Shown here piece by piece: positions 33,332 to 43,400 of a stretch of DNA of 64,000 nt. A program made the translations under genes and the position numbers. Every line of letters starts with the position of its first letter. Positions within the stretch are counted from its first letter, which is position 1. The stretch is from NCBI GenBank assembly GCA_034406715.1, contig CP137877.1, forward strand, positions 1 to 64,000, read 5' to 3'. Below the pieces are notes generated by a model, which searched no databases, had not been told where the DNA came from, and saw nothing but the letters and a program-made list of their open reading frames with translations. The stretch comes from Rhodotorula mucilaginosa. Taxonomy: Eukaryota; Basidiomycota; Microbotryomycetes; Sporidiobolales; Sporidiobolaceae.

Positions 33332-34695
33332 TCAGGCGGGGTAAAACAGCCCGTGGTCTAGATAATAGTGGTATGGAGGGTATCCTGTGTTGCCCAGACT
33401 GCCCTGCTCATTGTTGGGGACTCCATTGCGAGCCCAGTGCATGTTTGGAACGTTAGGAAAGTGTCCACCTGGCACTGCGGGACAAGGACCATAGTCGGGG
33501 CCAGTTCCCTGCCGTTGGTGCGGCTGCCTGTGCATGTGGTGCTGTGGTGAAGTGGCTGTGTGAGATGACAAGAGACTCAGTGCCGGCAATGCCGGCTGCT
33601 CGGGGTGGTCATAGAACCTGCTATCGATCCAGAAAGGCCCATTGCCAGATGGACACAGGTTTGTGGCAAATTGACCAGAGGCTCCCAGCGCACGCCCCTG
33701 TGTAGATTTGAGCACAGCCGGTGGAGGTCCACGTCGTCTTTTCGGATGGTGGTCCGCCGTGCTGCCCCGCCTTTTGCAATTGGCTGCAGCACATTTGCGA
33801 GATCAGTACATCAATGCAGCAGAGTATACCCAGCAAAGACTGTACCACTTCGGACCCTATTTGCACGCCGTTCAAGACCTGCCAAGTAATGGTATTCTTC
33901 AGCTTGATGCTTTGATTTGGAAAACCAGAGGTGGAGGAAGATGTGGACTGACTAGCTGCCGTTACATAGCGTTCAAAAAGTCTCTCAACTGCCTGCATAA
34001 TAGTATGGATATGAAGCAGCTCTCAGTCAGTGGGTGGAAGCTGGCGCCTGGCATCATCTTTTTTGTTTCCATGCAGCAGAGATGCCTACTCACCCACGTG
34101 AATTTCCCGTGGAGGCTTAGTGTGTCCAGGTACTTCCCAAACACCTTGAGATTGGTGTTGACCATACGTTGCATATCAGGTCCTTCTTCGTCATACTGCT
34201 TCCGGCGTTGTTCCATTTTGCCATGCCACATCCTGGCCTGTTTCTGTAGGGATTCGGCACGTCTTTCCAAAGTTCTGTTATCCTGCTGACATTTGTATTG
34301 TGAGTTGCTGCACAGCAGCCAAGAATAGCTCAGGATTGGCGCACCTGGTTTGCAGCCTCGGAAGGTGTAGCCGCTGACAATCCCTGCTGAGGATGGTCAC
34401 GTTCTGCCTTGAGCCAGTCAATGCGGCGCAACGCTTTCTCGTACAGGTACTCGATCCGTTCGTTGTAAGTACCACGTTCCGGAAAGGCGGAGTTGACATC
34501 AATATTGGCTGCATTATGGGCGTTGGCGATTTGCGCAGTGTGACCGGAGCGTGTGATGGGATTCTCGGAGCCTGGTGCAGGTGTGGATTTTCTCTAGTCA
34601 GCATCGGTTGGCAAGTCAGGCAGGAAAGGGTGTTCCAGACCTTTGCCGTCATTGCCGTTATGGAACTCAAAGGAGTAGTAGTCGTGGTGTGCCAT
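33332..34695 (-). CDS. TCCGCGGA-box family member 2
   Basis: Five exons (34641-34695, 34345-34571, 34094-34282, 33953-33992, 33332-33783) give 320 residues with all phases consistent. The helical core includes RGTYNERIEYLYEKALRRID and the module TNLKVFGKYLDTLSLHGKFTW, which ends exactly at a splice site after Trp. A 40-nt exon reads AVERLFERYVTAA, followed by a basic patch (PKRRRGPPPAV) that looks like a nuclear localisation signal. The C-terminal tail is rich in Pro, His, Tyr and Asn (GYPPYHYYLDHGLFYPA). Member 3 has the same Trp junction and an identical 40-nt exon length. I recognise no known domain; the nuclear location is inferred from the basic patch only. Confidence 0.65.
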
Positions 34696-35101
34696 CCTGC
34701 TCGCGGTCTCGGTGCGGGGTGGTTGAGTATCTCGGCCAATAAAGCGCAATGAAGCTGGTGCTGCGGCTAATTGATGCAACACTGCAAAGTAGATGTAGGA
34801 AACCAACCTTGCAGCTGTCGAAACCAGCCCGCGTCCATCAAAGGACACGTTCCGCGGACATGCCGAAGCGGTTCGAGCGCCGCCAGACTTATTCGCCCCT
34901 CTTGCAGGCAGGCGCCCAGCAGCTATAGAGTCTGCAAGCATGTTACAACAGGCGCGGCGAAAAACAAAAGTGGCAAAGGAAGAGAGGCCCGATGACCAAA
35001 AAGAGACAACAATCTTGATCAGAACGAGCCGCTTGGGCCACTGAACAACACCAAATGAAAAGCCAAGCAGTAGGAGCAACATAATAGGGCGAGGAAGGTG
35101 A
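34696..35101 (-). promoter_or_regulatory. Promoter region of member 2
   Basis: 406 bp between the end of the SCP2 gene and the start of member 2, holding the TCCGCGGA box at 34851. No gene seen. Confidence 0.5.
34851..34860 (-). promoter_or_regulatory. TCCGCGGA box, member 2
   Basis: Minus-strand reading GCTTCGGCATGTCCGCGGAA, 156 nt upstream of the member 2 start codon. Confidence 0.7.
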
Positions 35102-35910
35102 TCAGAGCTTGGCGCGGGTTGTGCTGGCGTCAGGCGAAGCGTTCGCGACGGTAGAGGCGACTTGGTCGAGTTTTTCGCGCTCTTGAGACAGGACTCGGAG
35201 CGCGAGGTAGGCGCGGTCGAGATCACCGCGGACTGCAAGACGCTGTGTATTGCAGTCGGCTGTGAGTTTCGGAAGTGCAAATTGTGGGGCAGGCGCAAGC
35301 AACCGGCTGCAAGCTGCGAGGACAAAAAGAGCGCATCAAAGAGCCGGACGCACCTTGGCGGCGTACAGCTTTTGTGGTTGCAGCTGCGAGAAGAAAAGTC
35401 GTCAGATTGGAGATTGGATTAGAAGGTGTCTAGAGCTGCAACCGGATGGACTGCAGACTGGCGTCCCACCTTGCCCGTCGCGAGTCCGACGAGGTCGCGA
35501 TCCGAGATCTTGATCGTGACGTCCGGCTTGAGCGGCGCTTTCTCTTCTGCCTTGAGACTCGCAACGCGGCCGCGTGTCTGCGCGCAAGAAAGACCGATCA
35601 TCGCCCGCACAGCGTCAGCGCATTCCTCCCGAGTCTTTTGCGAACGGCCGCCAAGACGAGTGCCAGACAGGCGCACCTTTACATCCAGGTACCACCTCGC
35701 CTGATCCCCTTGCTTGTTGCAGACGTCGAACAAGTAGACGGTCCGGACTGCGCGCAGGAGTTGCTTCTTGGGCGTCGTCGTCGAGTTGTCGAGGACAGCC
35801 GCGATCAGGGCCATGACGCGCGACGTCTCGAAGCCGGGCACGACGATGGTCGGGTCCGCGAGAGCGGCCTGAGCGAGGCGATACGAGCGCAGTGTGCGGC
35901 GTGTAGACAT
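35102..35910 (-). CDS. SCP2 sterol-binding-domain protein, predicted peroxisomal
   Basis: Four exons (35677-35910, 35470-35577, 35354-35383, 35102-35242) give 170 residues. The SCP2 fold is marked by PGFETSRVMALIAAVL, YLFDVCNKQGDQARWYLDVK, and the signature KPDVTIKISDRDLVGLATGK followed by LQPQKLYAAKRLAVRGDLDRA. The protein ends in -AKL, a canonical type 1 peroxisomal targeting tripeptide. SCP2-domain proteins bind acyl-CoAs and other lipids and support peroxisomal beta-oxidation. The typical fungal protein is about 125-130 residues; this one has extra residues at both ends. An upstream exon starting MDSRGRD near 36067 is conceivable but not needed. It sits between family members 2 and 3 and is unrelated to them. 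Confidence 0.85.
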
Positions 35911-36667
35911 AGAGCGTGAGCCGTTTCGTCGAGTCGGGAGCATGTGGGGGGAAAGAGAGCGATGAGAATGAGCGAGCTGGAAGGCGGCAGCGGGAGGGCT
36001 TGATGAGTCGCGCACGCACAGTGACCAGCTTGTTGTCCACCAGTACATCCCTTCCACGGGAGTCCATCTTTCGTACCGCGGTCGCGTGCAAGGAAGAGTG
36101 AAGGGATGGTGGGGAAAAAGCGGGACGTGCACGTGAGCAAAGGCAAGCTCACGCTGTACACCCTATCAAGGCACTGTAGGCTAGCCTTTCCATACATTGT
36201 CTTTGTGTCCCTCTGGATGTCCTAGCGAGTACGGTGTCCTTATTCTCGTGATCCGACTTGTCTCAACTCGCCGCAACAGCAGTGAAGAAGTGATCTTTTC
36301 GAAAAAGCGGTGCTTTTTCAGTGCTTTGTGCTCTGCAGAAGAGGCTACTAAGGCATATCTTCTTGGCTCGGTAAGCCGTGTACTCCTCGGGTGCTGCTGC
36401 TCCTGCATTTTAACAGTCCCTGAAGCTGTTCTTGTGCTGGACCTTCTTGTTTTCGCCATTGCTGTCCTTCCATCTGCTCCCTGCAATCTATGCCCTTGGC
36501 AAACTATTTGAGCTGCAAATCTCAGCCTGTCACCGCCCTTTGCAAAGGACGGCACTCAAGGCGGACAAGAGGCTGGGGAGCAAGTGGCAGAACGGCAGCA
36601 GCTTGCTTGCACGAGCTGGCTACCTTGTAAATGATCATGAGAAGCTGGGGACATATTGCTACTATTC
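35911..36667. other. Interval without a supported gene
   Basis: 757 bp with the SCP2 promoter and the 3' flank of member 3. Short open frames on both strands. The GC content falls clearly toward 36200-36660. Confidence 0.45.
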
Positions 36668-38335
36668 TCACCAGTAAGAGTTATGTATGTGCCTGTGAAA
36701 ATCAGGAAAGAGCAGTTCGGCATCGAGATCAGACAATCCTCCCGTAGTATCTGCAGGGCAGTGAGAGCGGGGAGGGCGTGACAATGCTGTGGCGGGAAGA
36801 TTGTGGCTTTCCATATGTACAACCTGGCCCTGCTGCAGACTGTGCATGGCATCATAAGCAGGCTGGGCAAAGGATTGATCAACTTGGCAGATTGGGGGTG
36901 GCACAGAGAGCACTGCGCGATGTTGCGTGTTGGGCTGGAACACACTAGGTGATGGCTCAGTCCTCGCCTGAGGTACGCATGCTGGCATTGTTTCTGGAGA
37001 GGGATCTCGCGCAGTGTGTGGCTGCATCTGTGGATGGTCATGCTGCAAAGACAACCATGCTGTAAGTGGTGAGATTACTGATGTAAGAAACTTTATTGGA
37101 CCAGGTCACCATATATGCTTCTGGATGAGGCAAGCCAAGGAAGGCCCCGCTGGGAGGAAATTGTGGGAGTGGCTGTTGCTGTGACAGTGATATGGGGTGT
37201 TGCTGTGACTGGGCACTACCGGCCACCGCTTCCACTGAGCTCAGTTCTAAAGCCTGTGTGAGCATGCCCTCCTGTGCCCTCCTGAGGTTTTCCTTCCTTT
37301 GAGAATGGAGCCGGTGACGCGGCTTCAGACGGTCCGTCAGAGTCTGAGTCAGGCCCGGACGGAGAGCTGATCAAAGTAACACAAAGTAAGGCTGTTGCTC
37401 CTACTTGTGTTGAAGCATACCAACTCACTATCAAATGGCTTCCGCCGTTCAAACAAGGCAGTGACTGGCTGCGGAAGAAAACAAGTCTGTGATCTGGCAG
37501 AGAACAGACACACTTGCTGCACCTACTCACCCAAATGAAGGACTGGTCAAGCATCAGTGTGTCAAGGTACAGACTGAACAGTTCAAGATTCTGATTCAAG
37601 GTAGTGTTGGCTGTTGCCCTGCGAGCCCAATACTCCTTGCCCTTCGCCAGCATTCGCTGATGCCACCCGTTTGCTCCCTTTTGATGCTTTTCCGCGTGGG
37701 CAAGCGTGACCCGCTCAACTTCCGCCTGCTCTTGCTGTATTTCCTGAGCTGCCAATGTCACAAGCTCGCCAACCACAACGTCAAACTTGCCAAAATGTCC
37801 AGCCTTTTCCGGATCTGGTGGAGCCAGAGTAAGCTCTTCCACCGGCTGTACACGTGAGAATGATTCAGCGTGGGTTCGTCTAAAAACAGTCAAGAACACT
37901 GTTGTTCAACACATGAAAGAAGCCACAGCGTACCCAGGAGATTGTAATGTTAAACTGTATGTCTTCAATGTCTTCTCGAAGCAGAGAGAGCCGTTTCTGG
38001 ACGTGTTCCGGATCTCCCCTGGCCAACTTGGCCCAGAAATCTGGCATCATCACGGTACTCTGCCACTTGTGAGCTTTGGCAAGCTCCGCCCACGCCCACT
38101 CCCGGGCTTTTGCAGTTGCGTCCTGTTCCAGCTGCGAGATTCGTTGGCACGCCTTCTCTGCCAACATGTTGACCGTTTGTGTGTACTCTGCTGCAAGCGG
38201 AGACTCGGCAAGAATGGCAGCTGTGCTAATTGTAGCAGGGGTGTTGATCAGATGCAGAGGCATGGTGAAGTGCTGGTGGTGAGGGGGCGCGCCGTAGCCT
38301 GAGCTGCCGGCAAAATGGTGAGGAGCGTCCGCCAT
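36668..38335 (-). CDS. TCCGCGGA-box family member 3
   Basis: Five exons (37934-38335, 37531-37845, 37429-37468, 37110-37366, 36668-37042) give 462 residues. The N-terminus is Pro/His-rich (YGAPPHHQHF). Module A (EYTQTVNMLAEKACQRISQ ... LREDIEDIQFNITISW) ends at a splice site after Trp. Module B is a 315-nt exon that ends NQNLELFSLYLDTLMLDQS then FIW, again at a Trp junction. A 40-nt exon (PVTALFERRKPFD) matches AVERLFERYVTAA of member 2 in length and position. The tail is Gln/Pro-rich, then ends LFPDFHRHIHNSYW. Module A aligns with member 6 (EYAAHVNDIVQACHDRLDLL ... FGETIHWP). Predicted mostly helical with disordered ends; function unknown. Confidence 0.68.
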
Positions 38336-38888
38336 TTGCTTTGAGCGCGGATCCGCAGGTAAGAGAGTTATTACGGCGGAGCCAATTTCCCTGAGAGCGC
38401 AGAGACTGCAAGCGGAGATCAAGGGTAGCACAAGAGGTCAAGACGCTGGGGAAGCCCAAGTCCCGAGGGAGCAAGAGCGGTGCAAGTCCGCGGACAGTCC
38501 GGGCATCGAGCGGTCTCGCGTTCGAGAGGATTGCGTGCTCGGGCCGAGCCAAGCCGCTTGTATAACGTCGGTGCAACGTGGGAAAGCGCTGCTACGTTGG
38601 GAAACAGCGGCAGGCCTTGCCATTAAGCGGATGTTCGAGCTCAGCATCGGCAGGCAGAGATCGCTTCGTCACGGAACTTTTGTATGGCTCGGATACAGGA
38701 CTTTCTTGCAGAATTGACCATAGTCAGAAGCTGTACCCGGCCTGCAAGAACAGTACATCAAGCCCTAAACAGCGGCAGTTCCACAAGAAAGAGACGAAAT
38801 CGCCCTGAAAGACGTCAACCTCGTCGCGACTGCTTTTTCGATCCAAAGGTCTCCTCTCCTGCGCCTCACACTCTCGCAAACGCCTCAA
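38336..38888. promoter_or_regulatory. Divergent promoter region of member 3 and the basic unknown gene
   Basis: 553 bp between two divergent starts; holds the TCCGCGGA box at 38487. No gene seen. Confidence 0.5.
38487..38496 (-). promoter_or_regulatory. TCCGCGGA box, member 3
   Basis: Minus-strand reading CCCGGACTGTCCGCGGACTT, 152 nt upstream of the member 3 start codon. Confidence 0.7.
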
Positions 38889-40388
38889 ATGCGGCGCGGG
38901 AAGAGGCCTGGCGAAGTTTTCATTGCCGAACGCTGGCCACACGACCGCGGCTTGAACGTCGGCAGCTTGAGCAACGCGACCGACGCCATGTTCGTCCCGA
39001 GTCTGTCGAACCCGGCCTCGTCTGCAACCTACCGAAGGAGCGCTGTCAGGCCGCTAAGTTCACCATGGAAGCCTCTCGGATCTTCGACGAGTGTAGCCTT
39101 GCACAGCCGAGGCCGTGCGAGCGCGAGCTCCGACCGAACCGAGTGCACGAGCGTTTACCGCGAACGCCTGTCGGCGACGCGGGGAGGCTCGGACGGGCGC
39201 GCGGGCAATCAGGACGGAACTTACGAAGTAGAATGCACAGGTGTGTGGGGTCTCGAGGAACACACTGTCCGCCTTCTGACCAGCTGGGAAACTCTCGCAT
39301 CCGCAGATTCCGAGCTGCCGTCGCCACTCGATCTCGTCCCTCGCAGCTTGCGGACGTCCGCGACCTCGCGGAAGCGTAAAGCAGGCGAAAGCGACCTTGA
39401 AGCCGAGTCAAGCTCGCTTTCAAAGCTGCGCAAAACCGGAGACAGCACGCGGCAACTGCGGCTCGAGACGAAACGGAATGCCCTCGGCATCTTCTTCCCC
39501 GAAGCAGCAGAGCGCAGCCTCCAGCGTGCCCAGACCAGGAGTCACATCGGCACTTGCGGTGATCTCGCGACTGGAGCATCCAGCTTGTCTTTGCCGGATC
39601 AAACCCACCCTCGCGCAGGGTGGCAGAAAGTCGACATTGTGTGGCATTCTTTCAAAACTCCTCCGGGTTCCGACGAAGAGGACATCTTCGCAGAAGCTTC
39701 TTCTCCCTCCACGTCGCAGCAGCCGACTCTCCGCGCGGACTCCGTTATTGGCACCCGCGCTGCGCCTCGTCTGCCGCTGTCGCCAGAAGAGACGCCCGGC
39801 GAGCCGCCGCTACCGCTTCCAGGATGGCAACACCTGCTCGGCCGTCACGAAACACACAACCTGCAGCCTCTCCAGTCACTCGCAATTCCTCAGCCGATTC
39901 AGACGGGCGCATCAGGCCAGCTCAACCTTTGCGCACCTCACCCGGCGCTGCCGACTTCTCCGCGATCAACAAGCGCTGGACATCCAGCAGAGGATCCCTC
40001 ACTCGGCGAGCTCGAAGATCGAGAGATCGACGAACACAAGACGCACGACGCGCCAGTGCAGTCGTCGCAGCAACCGGCACAAACCGAACCGCAAAAGAAG
40101 AAACGCAAGAAGAAGAAGAAGCAGCAGAAACAACAGCTCCCGCTCCCGGCCAACAACGGCACTGATTTCACTCGCAAGCGGAAGAAAGCTCGAGCGCGTC
40201 AAGCGGAACGAGACCGGCAAGCCGCCTGCCGCTGCGCTCTAGAGCGAATCGACGCGTTCGAGCCGACGGCGGAAGACGAAGCGCGTCTACAATCGCTGAT
40301 GGCGAAACCGCCGCCGTGGGTTGAAAGTCTTGAGCGGACACAGGCAATCTTGAAACAGTTTGCAAAGATCTGCGGTGGCAAAGCTTGA
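38889..40388 (+). CDS. Basic protein of unknown function, single exon
   Basis: One uninterrupted frame of 499 residues in a genome where most genes are split. The first two thirds are Ser/Arg/Pro-rich and probably disordered. A short patch reads GWQKVDIVWHSFKTPPGSDE. Near residue 395 there is a strongly basic run (QKKKRKKKKKQQKQQ) and then TRKRKKARARQAERDRQ, typical of nucleolar or nuclear proteins. The last 60 residues look ordered and helical (ALERIDAFEPTAEDEARLQS ... SLERTQAILKQFAKICGGKA). No named domain recognised. Convergent with the nucleoporin gene, with 93 bp between stops. The start could be further downstream. Confidence 0.6.
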   Translation: MRRGKRPGEVFIAERWPHDRGLNVGSLSNATDAMFVPSLSNPASSATYRRSAVRPLSSPWKPLGSSTSVALHSRGRASASSDRTECTSVYRERLSATRGGSDGRAGNQDGTYEVECTGVWGLEEHTVRLLTSWETLASADSELPSPLDLVPRSLRTSATSRKRKAGESDLEAESSSLSKLRKTGDSTRQLRLETKRNALGIFFPEAAERSLQRAQTRSHIGTCGDLATGASSLSLPDQTHPRAGWQKVDIVWHSFKTPPGSDEEDIFAEASSPSTSQQPTLRADSVIGTRAAPRLPLSPEETPGEPPLPLPGWQHLLGRHETHNLQPLQSLAIPQPIQTGASGQLNLCAPHPALPTSPRSTSAGHPAEDPSLGELEDREIDEHKTHDAPVQSSQQPAQTEPQKKKRKKKKKQQKQQLPLPANNGTDFTRKRKKARARQAERDRQAACRCALERIDAFEPTAEDEARLQSLMAKPPPWVESLERTQAILKQFAKICGGKA

Positions 40389-40481
40389 TTCAAGATGGAC
40401 GCTTCTTTCTGTAGCAGCTTGTGATATCAGAATTTTCGGTTTCATTCGTGTTGCGCCGTCCGAGGTTCCTACGAGAGACTG

Positions 40482-43400
40482 CTACTCCTCGTCCGTGTGT
40501 TCCGAGATGGCGTCGAGGCCTTCCTCGTCGTCGTCGTCTTCATAATCCTCGTCACCAAACTCGTCTCCTTCCCACTCCTCTTGGTCCCCGTGCTCTCTCG
40601 GGTGCTCGTCGTCCGCAGCACTGTCGGCATCGCTGCCGGAGTCGCTGGCGTCCGAGTCGTCTTGAGCGGGTGCCGCAGGCGTAGGAGCCGTCGACGGCGT
40701 GACTCCGGCGAAGCTGAATGATGGCTTCGGCGCCCCGGCCGAGGGCGTACCGGTCGAAGCCGGAGGCGCACCGAAAGAAAAGCCAGTCGGAGCCTTGGCT
40801 GCAGGCGGAGGCGCGGTCGGAGTAGAAGACGCGCCGAAAGAGAAGGAAGGCGCCGGCTTGGAAGGAGTCGTCGAGCTGCTGCCGGGGAATCCGAAACTGC
40901 CGGCGAATACCGGCGCCTTGGAAGCGGGAGGCGCAGCCGGTGTCGACGTTCCGAGCGCCGGTGTGGATGCTCCAAACGAGAAGGAAGGCTTTGGCAGCGC
41001 AGTGGCTGCCGGCGTCGTGCTGCCGAACCCGAACGAAGACGAGGGCGGAGGAGGCTTGACAGGCGTTGCGGTGGGTGTCGTGCCGAACGAGATCAGAGCC
41101 TTGTGAGGGATAGATGCGGGAAGACCCGGTGCACCAAGAGAGGGCGGCAGCTTGGACGGAGCTGGCGATGCCGCCGGAGTGGAAGAAAGGCTGATAAAGT
41201 TTGCCGGCGCAGACGCCGACTTGGCCGGAGTCGTCGTTGCGAGACTGGACGGCAAGGGACCCCAGTCAAAGCTTGACGAGGCAGAGGGTGGCGGAGTGCC
41301 GTTCGACTTGAGCTGTGCCGCGCCGGCATGCGTGCGCGAGGACGTTCGCAATCCCCGTGAGCCCGATGTCGCCGACGATGATGAAGGAGGGGAGCTGGCG
41401 ACGGGCGTCGCGAACGAGAAGGACGGAGCCGCCTTCAAGTTCAGAGAGGGGAAGACTGGGGGCGGGGCGGTGGCAGCCACGGTTGCGGTGGCAGGTTTGG
41501 GTTCTGATCCGCCGAGGTCAAGGCCGAAGGAAGACTTCGGTCTCGCTTCCAAGGGCGTCGCGGGCGACGCGGGCAACACGGTTTCGGCCTTCGACAAGGA
41601 TCCTCGCATGGGCGGCAGCTCGACCGATGCGCGAGGCGGCGAGAAGTGCCTTGGGCGAGGGAGTCGATCGCCGGTGATGGGTCCGTGCGAGAAGGCGAGT
41701 TGAATCTCTGCACTCGGGCGCGAGAGCTGCGCCGTTTGCGAGCCACAGGCTGTGCGGTTGACGAGCGGCGCCGAGCCTCGCAGACTGAGGAGGGCCTTCT
41801 TGAGGTTCCCGGCGACTCGCTCGGCGCCCAATGCGGCCGCGGCCGCCTCACTCGCATCTTGGCCGTTGACCGGCGCGCTCGATCGAGGGCTCGGAGACTG
41901 GCGCAGGATGGACGACTGGTCGAGCACAGCCTTCAGGGGCGACATGGCAAAGGACGTCTTGCGAGGGGTCGTCGGCTTGTTGCTGCGCTCGACTACCTGC
42001 ATACGATGCAAGCGCGCAGCGATCTCGTCGAGCTCGAGGCCCTTTTCGGTCGCTGCGACCGTGATATTGCGCATCGCCCGTTGGATCGAGTCGAGGGACG
42101 GCGCCCTGTGGCGCGGAGAGGTTTCGTCAACGGCGTGACCATAGGAAACAAGCCACCAATCCAGATGCTCACTGCAACGTGGATTGCCCAAGCTTTTCCT
42201 TCGCGAGTTGCTTCTTGAGCGAGAGCAAGTGTTCCTCGAGCTGCTCGATCTTGGCGCGGACAGCCTGGCCACGAAGCAAGGTATAGTCAGTCAGCGTGCA
42301 CGCGCGATAAACCGATGACTGAACCCACCTCGACCTGGTGGCGAATCTTGCGTTGATTTTCGGTTTGTTCTGGTCCGAGTTGGCGCACGCGGACCAGCTT
42401 GGCGAACGCTGGATCGGATCGCGCACGGAGGAAACGAGAAGCTTCTTCGCGCTTCGTCTCGGCTGTCGAGATGTGTAGAGGTCAGCGGCAGGTTCGCGAC
42501 GGCGGAGAAAAGCAAGCGGGCGCGCACCCTTGAGGATCTGGCTCTGCAGTTCGGTGATCCGGCGCTTCTGGGCCACAGCCGCCGCATGCAACGCCTCGAC
42601 ACCGGGCTGCGCCTCTCGCGTGAGTTGCTTGAGCTTGTCGACGTCGCCGAACGACCAGTGCTGCACATCGAGTCGCGGCCGACTGTCTTTCGTGAGCGGA
42701 GGATGGCAAGGCCGCCCAAGCCCGGCGACAAAGTCTTTTATGATCGCGCTGTTCTTGCGTAGCTGCAGTATGGAGGCGCGACAGAGTGAGCGAAGAATTT
42801 GGAAAGAGCTCGTCACGAGCTGACTGACCAGCTCAAAGTCTTGCTGCACGCCGAGATACGCCTTGAGGAACTCGCCGGCCATGCCTTGCTCCGTGACACC
42901 GGGCGGCTTGGCGCCGCCGGCGGCGATCAGCTGCGAGCCGAGCTTCGGTACGGGCGTGCTAGCGACCGAAAGGGCACGTGGCGCTGCCGGTTCGACCGGC
43001 TTGGCTGCAGGAGCTGGAGCAGGCGGTGTCGGAGCGGGAGCGGGCGAAGGAGCCTTGGTCGTGGTCGTAGCCGAGGGTACTGCCAAAGCTGGAGGCGTAG
43101 TCGCTTTCGGTGCGCCAGCGACATTGCTGGCGGGGGAGGCCGACGAAGCGGCGGCGGGTGCACCAAAAGAGAACGAGGGCTTTGACGCCGGTGCTCCGAA
43201 CGATCCGGCAGTCGGCGCAGGCGACGGCGTTACCTTGGCTGGCGCGGCGGAGAAGCTGGGCACCGCGAGCGGCGGCGCCGAAAGCGGAGAGCTCGAACGC
43301 GGTGCAGTCGAGGTAAAGTTGAGGAAACCTCCCGGGGATTTGCTCGTCGTCGGCGAGGGCATCGGAGGCACAGCGGGTGCCAGACTCGAGGCCGTCTGTT

